From contig LJIA01000019.1 in NCBI GenBank assembly GCA_001295775.1, forward strand, positions 83,298 through 147,297: 64,000 nt of DNA, written 5' to 3'. The notes under the pieces are model-generated. The model made no database searches. It worked only from the letters and a program-made list of their open reading frames with translations, and was not told where the DNA came from. The number at the start of each line of letters is the position of its first letter. Position 1 is the first letter of the stretch. Shown in pieces: positions 54,573 to 64,000 of this stretch. The position numbers and the translations under genes are program-made. Source of the DNA: a beta proteobacterium AAP99. GTDB lineage: Bacteria > Pseudomonadota > Gammaproteobacteria > Burkholderiales > Burkholderiaceae_C.

Positions 54573-55586
54573 TTGACAGGCAGCGTGACCGTCCGGGTGA
54601 TGTCCCCGGAAGAAATTGCAGCGCAGTCCGGTGGCCAGACGGCGTTTCTTGTCTGGCCGCAGCGCGGCAGCGTCTTTGCCGAGCGCGCCATGCGCCTGCG
54701 GCAACTCGCAAGCGGTCACCCGATGGGCGACTATCTGCGAGCGATGTCGGCGCTCGCCCAGGCGCAGCAGCGTCAGCTTGACAGACTGGGCGTGCCGGAG
54801 TTGCCTGCTGCAGATGCGCTGGCGAATGCTGCCAATCTGGCCACCCCCCCTCTGCCAGCCACCGACTTCGAGCCGCCGCAGGTCTGGCGCGAAATTGCAC
54901 GTGCGCTTGCCGCTGAGCTGATGCCGGCACTTCCAGAAGCAGGGCAGCTGACGCTGCGGTCTCTGGCCGGCGCCGACGATGCGTTTCTGGACACGCAGGC
55001 CGACGCGCTCCTGCACGGCGTGGCGGCCGGTGTGGATCTGGGCGCCGCCCCGGTGATCGGTGCTGCGCTGCAGGTCGTCTGGACAGGTGCCTGCCTGGCC
55101 CTGAAGGACAGTGCCTGGCCCGTTCCCAGCGCGGCGATCCATCTGACGGAGGCTGGGCGCTGCCCGTGCTGCGGCTCACGACCGACCGCGAGCATCACTC
55201 AGAGCGGCGGCGAGTCGCTCGGTCAGCGATATCTGCACTGCAGCCTCTGCAATCTGCGCTGGTACATGCAACGCAGCCGTTGCGCGCACTGCGGCGACAG
55301 TGCGCAGATCAGCTTCCACTCCCTCGATCGGGCTGACTCAACGGAAAGTGACGGCGCACGGGCCGCCCAGGCAGCGATTCAGGCCGAGTGCTGCGACGCG
55401 TGCAACCGCTATCTGAAGATCGTGCATACCGATCGAGACCCCTTCGTCGAGCCGGTCGCTGATGACCTTGCGAGCGTGACGCTCGACCTGCTGGTCGGCG
55501 AAACAGGCAAGCTGCGGCACGGCATGAACTTCATGCTGCTGTTTGCCGAGGCGGACGGGCCACCACCCGACCCTGGAGCGCGCTGA
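54573..55586 (+). CDS. fdhE: Formate dehydrogenase accessory protein FdhE
   Basis: A 337-residue cytoplasmic factor for assembly of periplasmic respiratory formate dehydrogenases. Four CxxC pairs in the C-terminal half (CPCCG, CSLC, CAHCG, CCDAC) form the iron site. The start is probably TTG at 54573: AGGAG lies six bases upstream and it directly follows the fdnI stop. An ATG at 54600 (MSPEEIAAQ) is the alternative. Coupled to selA by TGATG at 55584-55588. Confidence 0.92.
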   Translation: MTGSVTVRVMSPEEIAAQSGGQTAFLVWPQRGSVFAERAMRLRQLASGHPMGDYLRAMSALAQAQQRQLDRLGVPELPAADALANAANLATPPLPATDFEPPQVWREIARALAAELMPALPEAGQLTLRSLAGADDAFLDTQADALLHGVAAGVDLGAAPVIGAALQVVWTGACLALKDSAWPVPSAAIHLTEAGRCPCCGSRPTASITQSGGESLGQRYLHCSLCNLRWYMQRSRCAHCGDSAQISFHSLDRADSTESDGARAAQAAIQAECCDACNRYLKIVHTDRDPFVEPVADDLASVTLDLLVGETGKLRHGMNFMLLFAEADGPPPDPGAR

Positions 55587-57037
55587 TGCGTACGCCTGAC
55601 GAATCCGTCGTGAACGGTTCGAAGGCGGCCCAGGCCAGTGCCAAGGACCTTCCTTCCATCGATCGGCTGCTCAAGCAGCCCGCAGTTCAGCGCCTTGTGG
55701 GTGAGCACGGGCATACGCTCGTCGCACGCTGCTGCCGCGAGGTGATCGAACGTGCGCGTGTTCGCGCGCTGGCCGGATCGCTCGACATCGGCGGCGCCCA
55801 GCCTGATCAATTGACCCAGGCGGTCGACGAAGCGATCCATGCGCGCCTCGCTCCGAGCATGCGCGCCGTTCTCAATCTGACGGGCACGGTGATTCATACC
55901 AACCTCGGCCGGGCCTTGCTCGCGGAGCCGGCGCTGGAGCATCTGTTGCGCATGATGTCCGGCCCGAACAATCTCGAGTACGACCTCGATGCGGGCGGTC
56001 GCGGCGATCGTGACAGCCTGATCGAAGGCCTCATTTGCGACATCACGGGTGCCCAGGCCGCCACGGTGGTCAACAACAACGCTGCCGCGGTGCTGCTCAC
56101 GCTGGCTGCGCTGGGGCGCGGTCGTGAAGTGATCGTGTCACGCGGTGAACTGGTCGAGATCGGCGGCGCATTCCGCATGCCGGACGTCATGGCCGCGGCG
56201 GGTGCCACGCTCGTCGAAGTGGGAACCACCAACCGCACCCACCCCCAGGATTACGAGCGCGCCATCACGCCGCAGACCGCCTTGCTGATGAAGGTGCACA
56301 CCAGCAACTACGCGGTGCAGGGCTTCACGGCGGCAGTCGACGAGGCGCAGCTGGCCGAAATCGCGCACCGCCACCAGCTTCCGCTGGCCAGCGATCTGGG
56401 CGCAGGCTCGCTGATCGATCTGGCCGCATACGGATTGCCCAGGGAGCCCACACCCCAAGAGAAGCTGGCTGCGGGCTGCGACGTGGTGACGTTCAGCGGG
56501 GACAAGCTACTCGGGGGACCGCAAGCGGGCCTGATCGTTGGGTCCAGGGACGCAATCTCCAGGATCCGGAAGTTTCCGCTGAAGCGCGCATTGCGCTTGT
56601 CCAAGCTGCCGCTGGCTGCGCTGGAAGCGACGCTGCGCTTGTACCTGCGACCCGAGCGCCTCGCGCGGGACTTGCCGACCTTGCGCTTGCTGACGCGCCC
56701 TCAAGAGGAGATTCTGGCGCAGGCGAACGCAATCGTGCAGGCGGTGGAGAGTGCGGTGATGCCGCAATTCTTGGTGCAGGTCGAGACGACGCTCGGACAG
56801 ATCGGTTCGGGCTCACTGCCAGTGGAACGGCTGCCTTCGGCGGCGATCACGCTTGCGCCAACAGCGAAGTCGGGTCGTGGGCGAGCGCTGGATGCGCTGG
56901 CCAGCGCTCTGCGTGGTCTCTCGTTGCCGGTCATCGGCCGCATCGGGGATGATCGGCTCTGGCTGGACCTGCGCTGTCTCGAGCGCTCCGAGCTGCTCAC
57001 CGACCAGCTGCCGGCGCTCAAGGAGGCGCTCGCATGA
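55586..57037 (+). CDS. selA: L-seryl-tRNA(Sec) selenium transferase
   Basis: A 483-residue PLP enzyme that converts Ser-tRNA-Sec to Sec-tRNA-Sec with selenophosphate. Seen: N-terminal tRNA-binding domain (PSIDRLLKQPAVQRLV); LNLTGTVIHTNLGRALL; NNNAAAVLLTL; SRGELVEIGGAFRMPD; and the PLP lysine in TFSGDKLLGGPQAG (Lys307). Length is standard. It overlaps selB by ATGA. Confidence 0.96.
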   Translation: MRTPDESVVNGSKAAQASAKDLPSIDRLLKQPAVQRLVGEHGHTLVARCCREVIERARVRALAGSLDIGGAQPDQLTQAVDEAIHARLAPSMRAVLNLTGTVIHTNLGRALLAEPALEHLLRMMSGPNNLEYDLDAGGRGDRDSLIEGLICDITGAQAATVVNNNAAAVLLTLAALGRGREVIVSRGELVEIGGAFRMPDVMAAAGATLVEVGTTNRTHPQDYERAITPQTALLMKVHTSNYAVQGFTAAVDEAQLAEIAHRHQLPLASDLGAGSLIDLAAYGLPREPTPQEKLAAGCDVVTFSGDKLLGGPQAGLIVGSRDAISRIRKFPLKRALRLSKLPLAALEATLRLYLRPERLARDLPTLRLLTRPQEEILAQANAIVQAVESAVMPQFLVQVETTLGQIGSGSLPVERLPSAAITLAPTAKSGRGRALDALASALRGLSLPVIGRIGDDRLWLDLRCLERSELLTDQLPALKEALA

Positions 57038-58953
57038 TCATCGGCACCGCAGGCCACATTGATCATGGCAAGACGACCCTGGTTCGTGCACTGACCGGGA
57101 CAGACACGGACCGATTGCCCGAGGAAAAGCGCCGCGGGATCAGCATCGAGCTGGGCTTCGCCTTCATGGATACACCCTGTGGCGAGCGTATCGGCTTCGT
57201 GGATGTTCCGGGGCATGAGCGTCTGGTTCACACGATGCTTGCCGGCGCGACCGGCATGGATCATGCGCTCCTGCTGGTCGCTGCGGACGATGGGGTGATG
57301 CCGCAGACCCGTGAGCACCTTGCGGTGCTGAGCTTGATGGGGCTCCCTCATGCGACTGTGGTAATCACGAAGGCAGACCGCGTGGATATCGATCGCCTTC
57401 GCGTTGTCGAGCAGGAGGTTCGTGACTTGCTTGCGCCAACGCCGCTGGCTGATGCAGCGATCTTCGCAGTCAGTGCTCCGACCGGGCAAGGTGTCGATGC
57501 ACTGCGTGAGCACCTGTACCAAGTCTCCGAGAGATCACGCGCGGCACGCCCTGCGCAGGACGCTTCTGCGCAAGGCTTTCGTCTTGCTGTGGATCGGGCA
57601 TTCACGCTTGATGGTGTGGGCACGGTGGTCACTGGCACGGTGCATGCAGGAAGCGTTAGCGTGGGCGAAGAGCTGGTGCTTGTTCCCGGCCACGCGGGCA
57701 TACGGGTGAGGGTTCGAAGCGTGCATGCCCAGAGCCGCTCCGCAGACGGCGCATACCGTGGACAGCGCTGTGCGCTGGGGTTGGCGGGGCTGTCGCGGGA
57801 GCTCGTCCATCGCGGGAGCTGGCTGGTCACTCCCGAGCTGGAGTTGCAGACGGACCGTATCGATGTCGAACTGACGCTCTGGCACGGCGAAGACCGGCCG
57901 CTCAAGTCGGGTACGCCTGTTCAGGTGCATATCGGAGCGGCGAGTGTGCTCGGTACGGTCGCGATCCTAGATGCGGAGTCGATTGCGCCCGGCGGTTCTG
58001 CCGTGGCCCAGTTGGTACTTCGCGAACCCATCGGTACGTGGCATGGGGATCGGCTTGTGCTGCGTGATGCATCGGCCAGCCGGACGATCGCGGGTGGCAA
58101 GGTGCTGGATCCGTTCGCGCCCGTCCGCTACAGGCGTACCCCCGAGCGCCTGGCTGCGCTCTCTGCACTGCAGCTTCCCCGTTTTGAAGATCGTCTCGCG
58201 GGCATCTTGTCGGCCGCACCTCTTGGGGTCGACCTAGGGCGATTCGCCAAGGCACAGGGGCTTCGGATACTTGCTTCCGAGTTCACCGGAGCCACGCGCG
58301 TGGGTGACTGGTTGATCGCCGCCGACCACGCGGTGGCGGCTCAGAACGCGGCGATTGGTGCATTGAGTGCGTTCCATGAAAAGCACCCGGACGAACTCGG
58401 CCCTGACCTGGCGAGGCTGCGCCGGCTGGCGCTGCCTCGCGCGCCGGAGCCGCTGTTCCGCGCGTGGATTGCAGCATTGCGTGCGCAGGGGCGCGTGGGC
58501 GTGCTGGGCGCCTGCGCGCACCTGCCGGCGCACGCGGTCAAGCTCTCAGCAACGGAAGAGCGAATTTCACAGCGCCTCGGCCCCGCGTTAAGTGCCGCCG
58601 GCTTTGAAGGGGCGTGGGCGCGAGACCTGGCTCGCGACAGCGGCGAAGGCGAAGCGCTCGTGCGGACCACTTTGAGTCGTCTAGCGCAACGTGGCGAGCT
58701 TCACCAAGTGGTGAAGGATCTGTTCTACCCGGCATCGACCATGGCCGAGCTGGCAACCCTGGTCCGCGACCTTGCTGCGCGCGATGGTGAAGTGACCGCG
58801 GCCAGCTTTCGTGATGCCACGTACTTGGGGCGCAAGCGGGCCATCCAGATTCTCGAATATCTTGATCGCCTCGGTATGCTTCATCGGGTTGGCGATGTGC
58901 ACAGGCTGCGCAAGGATTCCAGGCTCTTCACCGACGAGTCGGTTACGGCATGA
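57034..58953 (+). CDS. selB: Selenocysteine-specific elongation factor SelB
   Basis: A 639-residue GTPase that carries Sec-tRNA to UGA codons with a SECIS. Seen: Walker A GHIDHGKTT (7-15), RGISIELGFAF, DVPGH (57-61), TKAD (112-115), EF-Tu-like domains 2-3, and four C-terminal winged-helix repeats that bind the SECIS (last: AASFRDATYLGRKRAIQILEYLDRLG). Downstream of selA and directly before tRNA-Sec. Confidence 0.96.
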   Translation: MIIGTAGHIDHGKTTLVRALTGTDTDRLPEEKRRGISIELGFAFMDTPCGERIGFVDVPGHERLVHTMLAGATGMDHALLLVAADDGVMPQTREHLAVLSLMGLPHATVVITKADRVDIDRLRVVEQEVRDLLAPTPLADAAIFAVSAPTGQGVDALREHLYQVSERSRAARPAQDASAQGFRLAVDRAFTLDGVGTVVTGTVHAGSVSVGEELVLVPGHAGIRVRVRSVHAQSRSADGAYRGQRCALGLAGLSRELVHRGSWLVTPELELQTDRIDVELTLWHGEDRPLKSGTPVQVHIGAASVLGTVAILDAESIAPGGSAVAQLVLREPIGTWHGDRLVLRDASASRTIAGGKVLDPFAPVRYRRTPERLAALSALQLPRFEDRLAGILSAAPLGVDLGRFAKAQGLRILASEFTGATRVGDWLIAADHAVAAQNAAIGALSAFHEKHPDELGPDLARLRRLALPRAPEPLFRAWIAALRAQGRVGVLGACAHLPAHAVKLSATEERISQRLGPALSAAGFEGAWARDLARDSGEGEALVRTTLSRLAQRGELHQVVKDLFYPASTMAELATLVRDLAARDGEVTAASFRDATYLGRKRAIQILEYLDRLGMLHRVGDVHRLRKDSRLFTDESVTA

Positions 58954-58969
58954 GCAGACAGGTTTTTGC

Positions 58970-59065
58970 GGAGGGGAAACGATCCTGGTGGGTCGGCCGG
59001 GCTTCAAACCCGGTGGGTGACGCCACGCGTCGCCGGGTGGGTTCGACTCCCATTCCCCTCCGCCA
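58970..59065 (+). tRNA. selC: Selenocysteine tRNA (TCA)
   Basis: A 96-base tRNA with an 8-bp acceptor stem (GGAGGGGA with TCCCCTCC), discriminator G and encoded CCA. The anticodon TCA is at 59004-59006, within GGGCTTCAAACCC. It has a long variable arm and a T-loop GGTTCGACTCC. These traits define bacterial tRNA-Sec. It begins 16 bases after the selB stop, so it is probably processed from the operon transcript; no own promoter is seen. Confidence 0.96.
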
Positions 59066-59107
59066 TTCATTTGTGGGCCGCGCCATCAACGTCAGCTTGG
59101 TGTACTC

Positions 59108-59554
59108 ATGAACATTGCGGGCTGTTCTTTTCCAGAGCATCTCTGGTTCCATGCTGAGCACCAGCTCTGGGTCGAGCTGGAGTCCCCAGCGATTGCTCGC
59201 GTGGGCATCACGGAAATGGGCATCCGGCAGTCCGGCGAGATCTACATGTGCCGCGTGAAGCAGGCAGGTACCGAATTGGCGCAGGGCCAGTCGCTTGCCG
59301 TCGTAGAACTGGCCAAGTCCATCGTGTCGGTGAAGTCCCCGGTCAGCGGGCAGCTGCTGGACATCAACACCGTGCTCGCCGACCAGCCGGAGTGCGTACA
59401 TGAAGACCCTTACGGAGCGGGTTGGCTCGCTCGAATTCAACTGTCGAGCTGGGCCGCGGACCGCACCGCCCTGGTTCACGGTGAAGCGGTTGAAACTGCG
59501 ATGCGCAACTATGCCTGGTTGAATCGGGTCGAGGAAAGCACCGGGGGCGAGTGA
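59108..59554 (+). CDS. GcvH-like lipoyl-carrier protein
   Basis: A 148-residue protein of the glycine-cleavage H/lipoyl-domain fold. VVELAKSIVSVKSPVSG aligns with the GcvH lipoylation segment VESVKAASDVYSPVSG, with Lys70 as the predicted lipoyl site. The N-terminal HLWFHAEHQLWVELE and VGITEMGIRQSGEIY also match. Several usually conserved bases of the motif differ, and no gcvT or gcvP is nearby. It is therefore probably not the housekeeping H protein but a dedicated carrier. Coupled (TGATG) to the DsrE-like gene. Confidence 0.78.
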   Translation: MNIAGCSFPEHLWFHAEHQLWVELESPAIARVGITEMGIRQSGEIYMCRVKQAGTELAQGQSLAVVELAKSIVSVKSPVSGQLLDINTVLADQPECVHEDPYGAGWLARIQLSSWAADRTALVHGEAVETAMRNYAWLNRVEESTGGE

Positions 59555-59949
59555 TGGGCTTTGTGGAGAATGCGGCCGATGGCCTGGCCATTCTGCTCTG
59601 GGCCGCCGACCCGGATGCCCCGCAGCGCCTGGCCACGCCCTTCCTTCACGCGGCCGCGGCGGGCGCGATGGATCTGCCTGTCGAGATCTACTTCACCGCG
59701 CGCAGCGTGCACCTGCTGCTACCCGAGGTGGCTGCAGGGTTGCGCGCCTCTGAGCGCTTCGACAAGACGATCCTGGATGCCATGCGTGAAGCCGCATCGT
59801 TCGGCGCACGGTTCTATGTCTGCACCGACGCCTTGCGCGCTCAGGGGCTGGACAATCAGCCGCTGATCAGTGAGTGCACGGGACACGGCGGTGCGGTCCA
59901 GTTCATGGCCCGCGCAGCGGATCTGCGCTGGCGCACCTTGGTGTACTGA
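59554..59949 (+). CDS. DsrE/DsrF-like sulfur-relay protein
   Basis: A 131-residue protein with the DsrE-like pattern: hydrophobic strand LAILLWAADPD; AGAMDLPVEIYFTARSVHLLL; and a Cys at position 90 in RFYVCTDALRAQGL, where DsrE/TusD proteins carry a persulfide Cys. A second Cys lies at 108. The predicted role is small-sulfur transfer. Overlap with the lipoyl-carrier gene implies a joint function, and closeness to formate dehydrogenase suggests cofactor sulfuration (inference only). The ATG at 59554 is preferred over a GTG one codon earlier. Confidence 0.72.
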   Translation: MGFVENAADGLAILLWAADPDAPQRLATPFLHAAAAGAMDLPVEIYFTARSVHLLLPEVAAGLRASERFDKTILDAMREAASFGARFYVCTDALRAQGLDNQPLISECTGHGGAVQFMARAADLRWRTLVY

Positions 59950-59952
59950 GCC

Positions 59953-61386
59953 TCAGCCCAGCACCTTGCCCGGATTCATCCGGTTGTCAGGGTCCAGTGC
60001 CTGCTTGATCCGGCGCATCAGCGCGAGTTCCACCGGGCTCTTGTAGCGCAACAGTTCACTACGCTTGAGCTGGCCGATGCCATGCTCGGCCGAAACGCTG
60101 CCGCCGTAGCGATGCACCTGATCGTGCACGGTCTCGTACACGGCAGGTTGCATGGTGATGAAGCTGCCGTCGTCCTGCCCCGAGCCGAAGCCCGGCGCCG
60201 AGACGTTGTAGTGCAGGTTGCCATCGCCCAGGTGGCCGAAGGTCACCATGCGCATACCCGGGAAACGTTGCGCCAGCAGCGCATCCGTCTCGCGGACGAA
60301 TTCGGCAATACGTGAGATCGGCACCGAAATATCGTGCTTGATGTTCTTGCCTTCCGCGGCCTGCGCTTCGCTGATGTGTTCGCGCAGCTCCCAAAGCTCC
60401 GCGGCCTGCGTGCCGCTTTGTGCGATGACGGCATCCTCGATCAGGCCGGCGGCGAGCGCGGTCTCCAGCAGATGCTCAAGCAGGGTGCTGGCCGATTCGG
60501 CCGCCTGGTGATTGCTGATCTCGATGAGCACATGCCAATCGTGGCGTGCTGCAAAGGGCGAACGATGGTCGGAAAAGTGCCTCTCGACCAGGCTCAGGCA
60601 GAAGTCACTGAACAGCTCGAAGCCGGTGAGTGTGCTGGCGGCATGCTGCTGTGCCAGGTCGAGCAGGGCGAGAGCGTTTTCGACGCTGCGCAGAGCGACG
60701 AGTGCAGTCCCTTCGCTTTGCGGTCGCGGAAACAGCTTGACGCAGGCGGCCGTAATGACGCCCAGCGTGCCTTCCGCGCCGATGAACAGGTCGCGCAGGT
60801 CGTAGCCCGTGTTGTTCTTGCGCAGAGCGTTCAGACCGCTCCAGATCTCGCCTTCGGCCGTGACCACTTCCAGCCCAAGGCAGAGTTCTCGCGCGTTGCC
60901 GTACCGCAGCACCTGGGTGCCGCCGGCATTGGTGGAGAGGTTGCCGCCGATCGTCGCGCTGCCCTCGGCGGCAAGCGACAGGGGGAACAGGCGCCCGGCT
61001 TCACGTGCCGCCTCCTGGGCGTGCGCCAGCGGCACGCCGGCTTCCAGGATCATGGTGTTGTTCAGCACATCCACGCTGCGCACGCGGTTCAGCCTGCTGG
61101 TGGACAGCACGATGTTCCGGCTGCCTGCATCAGGTGTTGCGCCACCGCATAGGCCGGTGTTGCCGCCCTGGGGCACGACAGCCAGACCATGCCGCGCGGT
61201 CAGTCGTACCACCCTGGCGACTTCTTCGGCGGTGGCTGGGCGCACCACGGCAAGCGCGGCCCCGGTGAAGCGCTTGCGCCAGTCGGTCAGGTAGGGCGCC
61301 GCATCGGCGCCGGTGATCACGTTGGCCGTGCCGACGATCTCTGCCAGCGCAGCAAGCACGCCTTCCGTATCCAGAGGCTCAGCCAT
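59953..61386 (-). CDS. FAD-linked oxidase (D-2-hydroxyacid dehydrogenase/GlcD family)
   Basis: A 477-residue flavoprotein of the VAO/PCMH family. Seen: the FAD-binding region VVPQGGNTGLCGGATPD, EGSATIGGNLSTNAGG and GYDLRDLFIGAEGTLGVI, and a C-terminal domain with TFGHLGDGNLHYNV and the terminal HGIGQLKRSELL. This pattern fits D-2-hydroxyglutarate or D-lactate/glycolate dehydrogenases. The exact substrate is not resolvable. It overlaps the DUF2069 gene by 8 bases. Confidence 0.88.
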   Translation of the reverse strand: MAEPLDTEGVLAALAEIVGTANVITGADAAPYLTDWRKRFTGAALAVVRPATAEEVARVVRLTARHGLAVVPQGGNTGLCGGATPDAGSRNIVLSTSRLNRVRSVDVLNNTMILEAGVPLAHAQEAAREAGRLFPLSLAAEGSATIGGNLSTNAGGTQVLRYGNARELCLGLEVVTAEGEIWSGLNALRKNNTGYDLRDLFIGAEGTLGVITAACVKLFPRPQSEGTALVALRSVENALALLDLAQQHAASTLTGFELFSDFCLSLVERHFSDHRSPFAARHDWHVLIEISNHQAAESASTLLEHLLETALAAGLIEDAVIAQSGTQAAELWELREHISEAQAAEGKNIKHDISVPISRIAEFVRETDALLAQRFPGMRMVTFGHLGDGNLHYNVSAPGFGSGQDDGSFITMQPAVYETVHDQVHRYGGSVSAEHGIGQLKRSELLRYKSPVELALMRRIKQALDPDNRMNPGKVLG

Positions 61387-61795
61387 TGGCCGGCGGTTGC
61401 TCGGCCTTCGCGGCCTTGGCTGCCTTCTTGAACGGCCGGACGTGCAGGATCAGCCCGAAGAAGGTCGCCCAGGCAAAGGTGAATGCCGCCCAGCCCAACA
61501 ACTGCGACGGGCCTGTGCTGGTCATGCCGCGGACGCAGCCTTCGGCCATGTAGAGCAGAACGAACATGCTGGCCCACTGCATGGTGTAAACGCTGCCGCG
61601 CATCACGCCGGGCAGCATCAGCAGCAGCGGAATCGTCTTGAGCGAGGCGTAGATCCAGGCAATGGCGTTGTTCTGGTGCGGGTCAAGCACCAGCTCCCAC
61701 AGCACGGAGATGGCAATCAGATGCGCCAGACCCAGCAGGGCCACGAAGTGCGGCAGGCTGCGGATGAAGCCGGGGCGAGAGGCAGGCGTGTTCAT
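61379..61795 (-). CDS. DUF2069 inner-membrane protein
   Basis: A 138-residue protein with four hydrophobic helices (VALLGLAHLIAISVLWELVL, SLKTIPLLLMLPG, QWASMFVLLYMAEG, LLGWAAFTFAWATFFGLILHV) and a basic Lys/Ala-rich tail. It matches DUF2069, of unknown function, which often sits next to wrbA in betaproteobacteria, as here (8 bases apart). Confidence 0.85.
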   Translation of the reverse strand: MNTPASRPGFIRSLPHFVALLGLAHLIAISVLWELVLDPHQNNAIAWIYASLKTIPLLLMLPGVMRGSVYTMQWASMFVLLYMAEGCVRGMTSTGPSQLLGWAAFTFAWATFFGLILHVRPFKKAAKAAKAEQPPANG

Positions 61796-61803
61796 GCGAA
61801 GGT

Positions 61804-63652
<1,849 letters not shown>

Positions 63653-63681
63653 CCAGATAAATGGCTCATGCGCCGCGCTCT

Positions 63682-63705
63682 ACGGGACAACCCTGATCGT
63701 CCCGT
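63682..63705 (+). terminator. Possible hairpin after the YihY-family gene
   Basis: ACGGGAC (63682-63688) pairs with GTCCCGT (63699-63705) 30 bases beyond the stop. No T-run follows, so a Rho-independent role is doubtful. Confidence 0.3.
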
Positions 63706-63808
63706 GCGAGTGCGAGTGATCGCCGAACAACCGTTGCACGCGGTTACAGCAGGTTGATCGGGCCATCCATAGACTGGCGCGACTGTGTTTTGCCTGATCG
63801 AGGTTGTC

Positions 63809-64000
63809 ATGCCCCATCCTTCGCGTCGCCTCCTGCATGTCGCGCTCGCCGTATCGCTCGGTGCAACGGCCGTGGCGGGTCTATCCGCTTGCGGAGGCGG
63901 GTCCGAATCGCCGCAGGCTGGCACGCCCGCGCCGCCGCCGCCGGCGCCTCCACCACCTCCGCCACCCCCAGCGCCGCCGCCACCTGCGCCGGCGCCTCCG
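63809..64000 (+). CDS. Proline-rich lipoprotein (start only, cut by window end)
   Basis: The frame opens at an ATG (63809) with GAGG upstream and runs 64 codons to the window edge without a stop. Seen: a lipoprotein signal (basic MPHPSRRLLHVALAV, then LSACGGG with the lipobox Cys at about residue 28), followed by a Pro/Ala run of about 30 residues (PAPPPPAPPPPPPPPAP). Such Pro-rich linkers usually lead to a surface or secreted enzymatic domain, which lies outside the window. Confidence 0.7.
   Translation, partial: MPHPSRRLLHVALAVSLGATAVAGLSACGGGSESPQAGTPAPPPPAPPPPPPPPAPPPPAPAPP

Overview
The window is GC-rich, densely coded chromosomal DNA from a betaproteobacterium, most likely of the order Burkholderiales. 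The evidence is gene order: trxA-rho-rpmE(type B); ffs-dnaX-ybaB-recR; yggS divergent from pilT-pilU; and scpB-rluB-rimP-nusA-infB-rbfA-truB-typA. A class I fumarase next to a YqhA-family membrane protein fits as well. The genus cannot be resolved from sequence alone. There is no rRNA, CRISPR array, transposase or phage module.

Layout. 1-6.3 kb: end of an MFS exporter, then leftward fumarase, YqhA-like protein, MATE exporter and an ArnT-like glycosyltransferase. 6.3-11.7 kb: leftward trxA, rho and rpmE2, then rightward SRP RNA, dnaX, ybaB and recR. 11.7-23.2 kb: a leftward, mostly overlapping run of extracellular cyanophycinase, basic amino-acid ABC transporter (aotJQM, aotO, aotP), ArgR-type AraC regulator and two arginine succinyltransferase-like genes. 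A TonB-dependent receptor diverges from it. Between the two lie 21-bp direct repeats that match the Pseudomonas ArgR box. 23.2-30.2 kb: a RhlE-type helicase, gluQ, yggS, pilT, pilU and a glutathione peroxidase. 30.2-41.1 kb: initiator tRNA, scpB, rluB and the rimP-nusA-infB-rbfA-truB-typA translation/transcription operon with a leader RNA. 41.1-49.6 kb: S9 peptidase, EamA transporter, acetyl-CoA hydrolase/transferase, dusA and two small proteins. 49.9-59.9 kb: a selenocysteine formate dehydrogenase locus (fdnGHI-fdhE-selA-selB-tRNA-Sec), followed by a lipoyl-carrier (GcvH-like) and a DsrE-like gene. 59.9-64 kb: FAD-linked oxidase, DUF2069, WrbA, a YihY-family membrane protein and the start of a proline-rich lipoprotein cut by the window end.

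How the genes work together. The 11.7-23.2 kb block reads as a scavenging unit. Secreted cyanophycinase would release Asp-Arg dipeptides, the TonB receptor may carry them across the outer membrane, the Aot transporter takes up arginine/ornithine, and succinyltransferases start arginine catabolism. The ArgR-type regulator inside the unit probably binds the divergent promoter. The 49.9-59.9 kb block encodes both a Sec enzyme and most of the machinery that inserts Sec: an in-frame UGA at codon 199 with a SECIS hairpin, SelA, SelB and tRNA-Sec. selD and fdhD are not in the window.

The most unusual non-coding signal is a modular intergenic element of about 140 bp in four copies (467-604, 23249-23387, 25270-25408, 25452-25590). 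Four short blocks keep almost identical spacing while the sequence between them diverges. A second, 56-bp repeat brackets the S9 peptidase gene.
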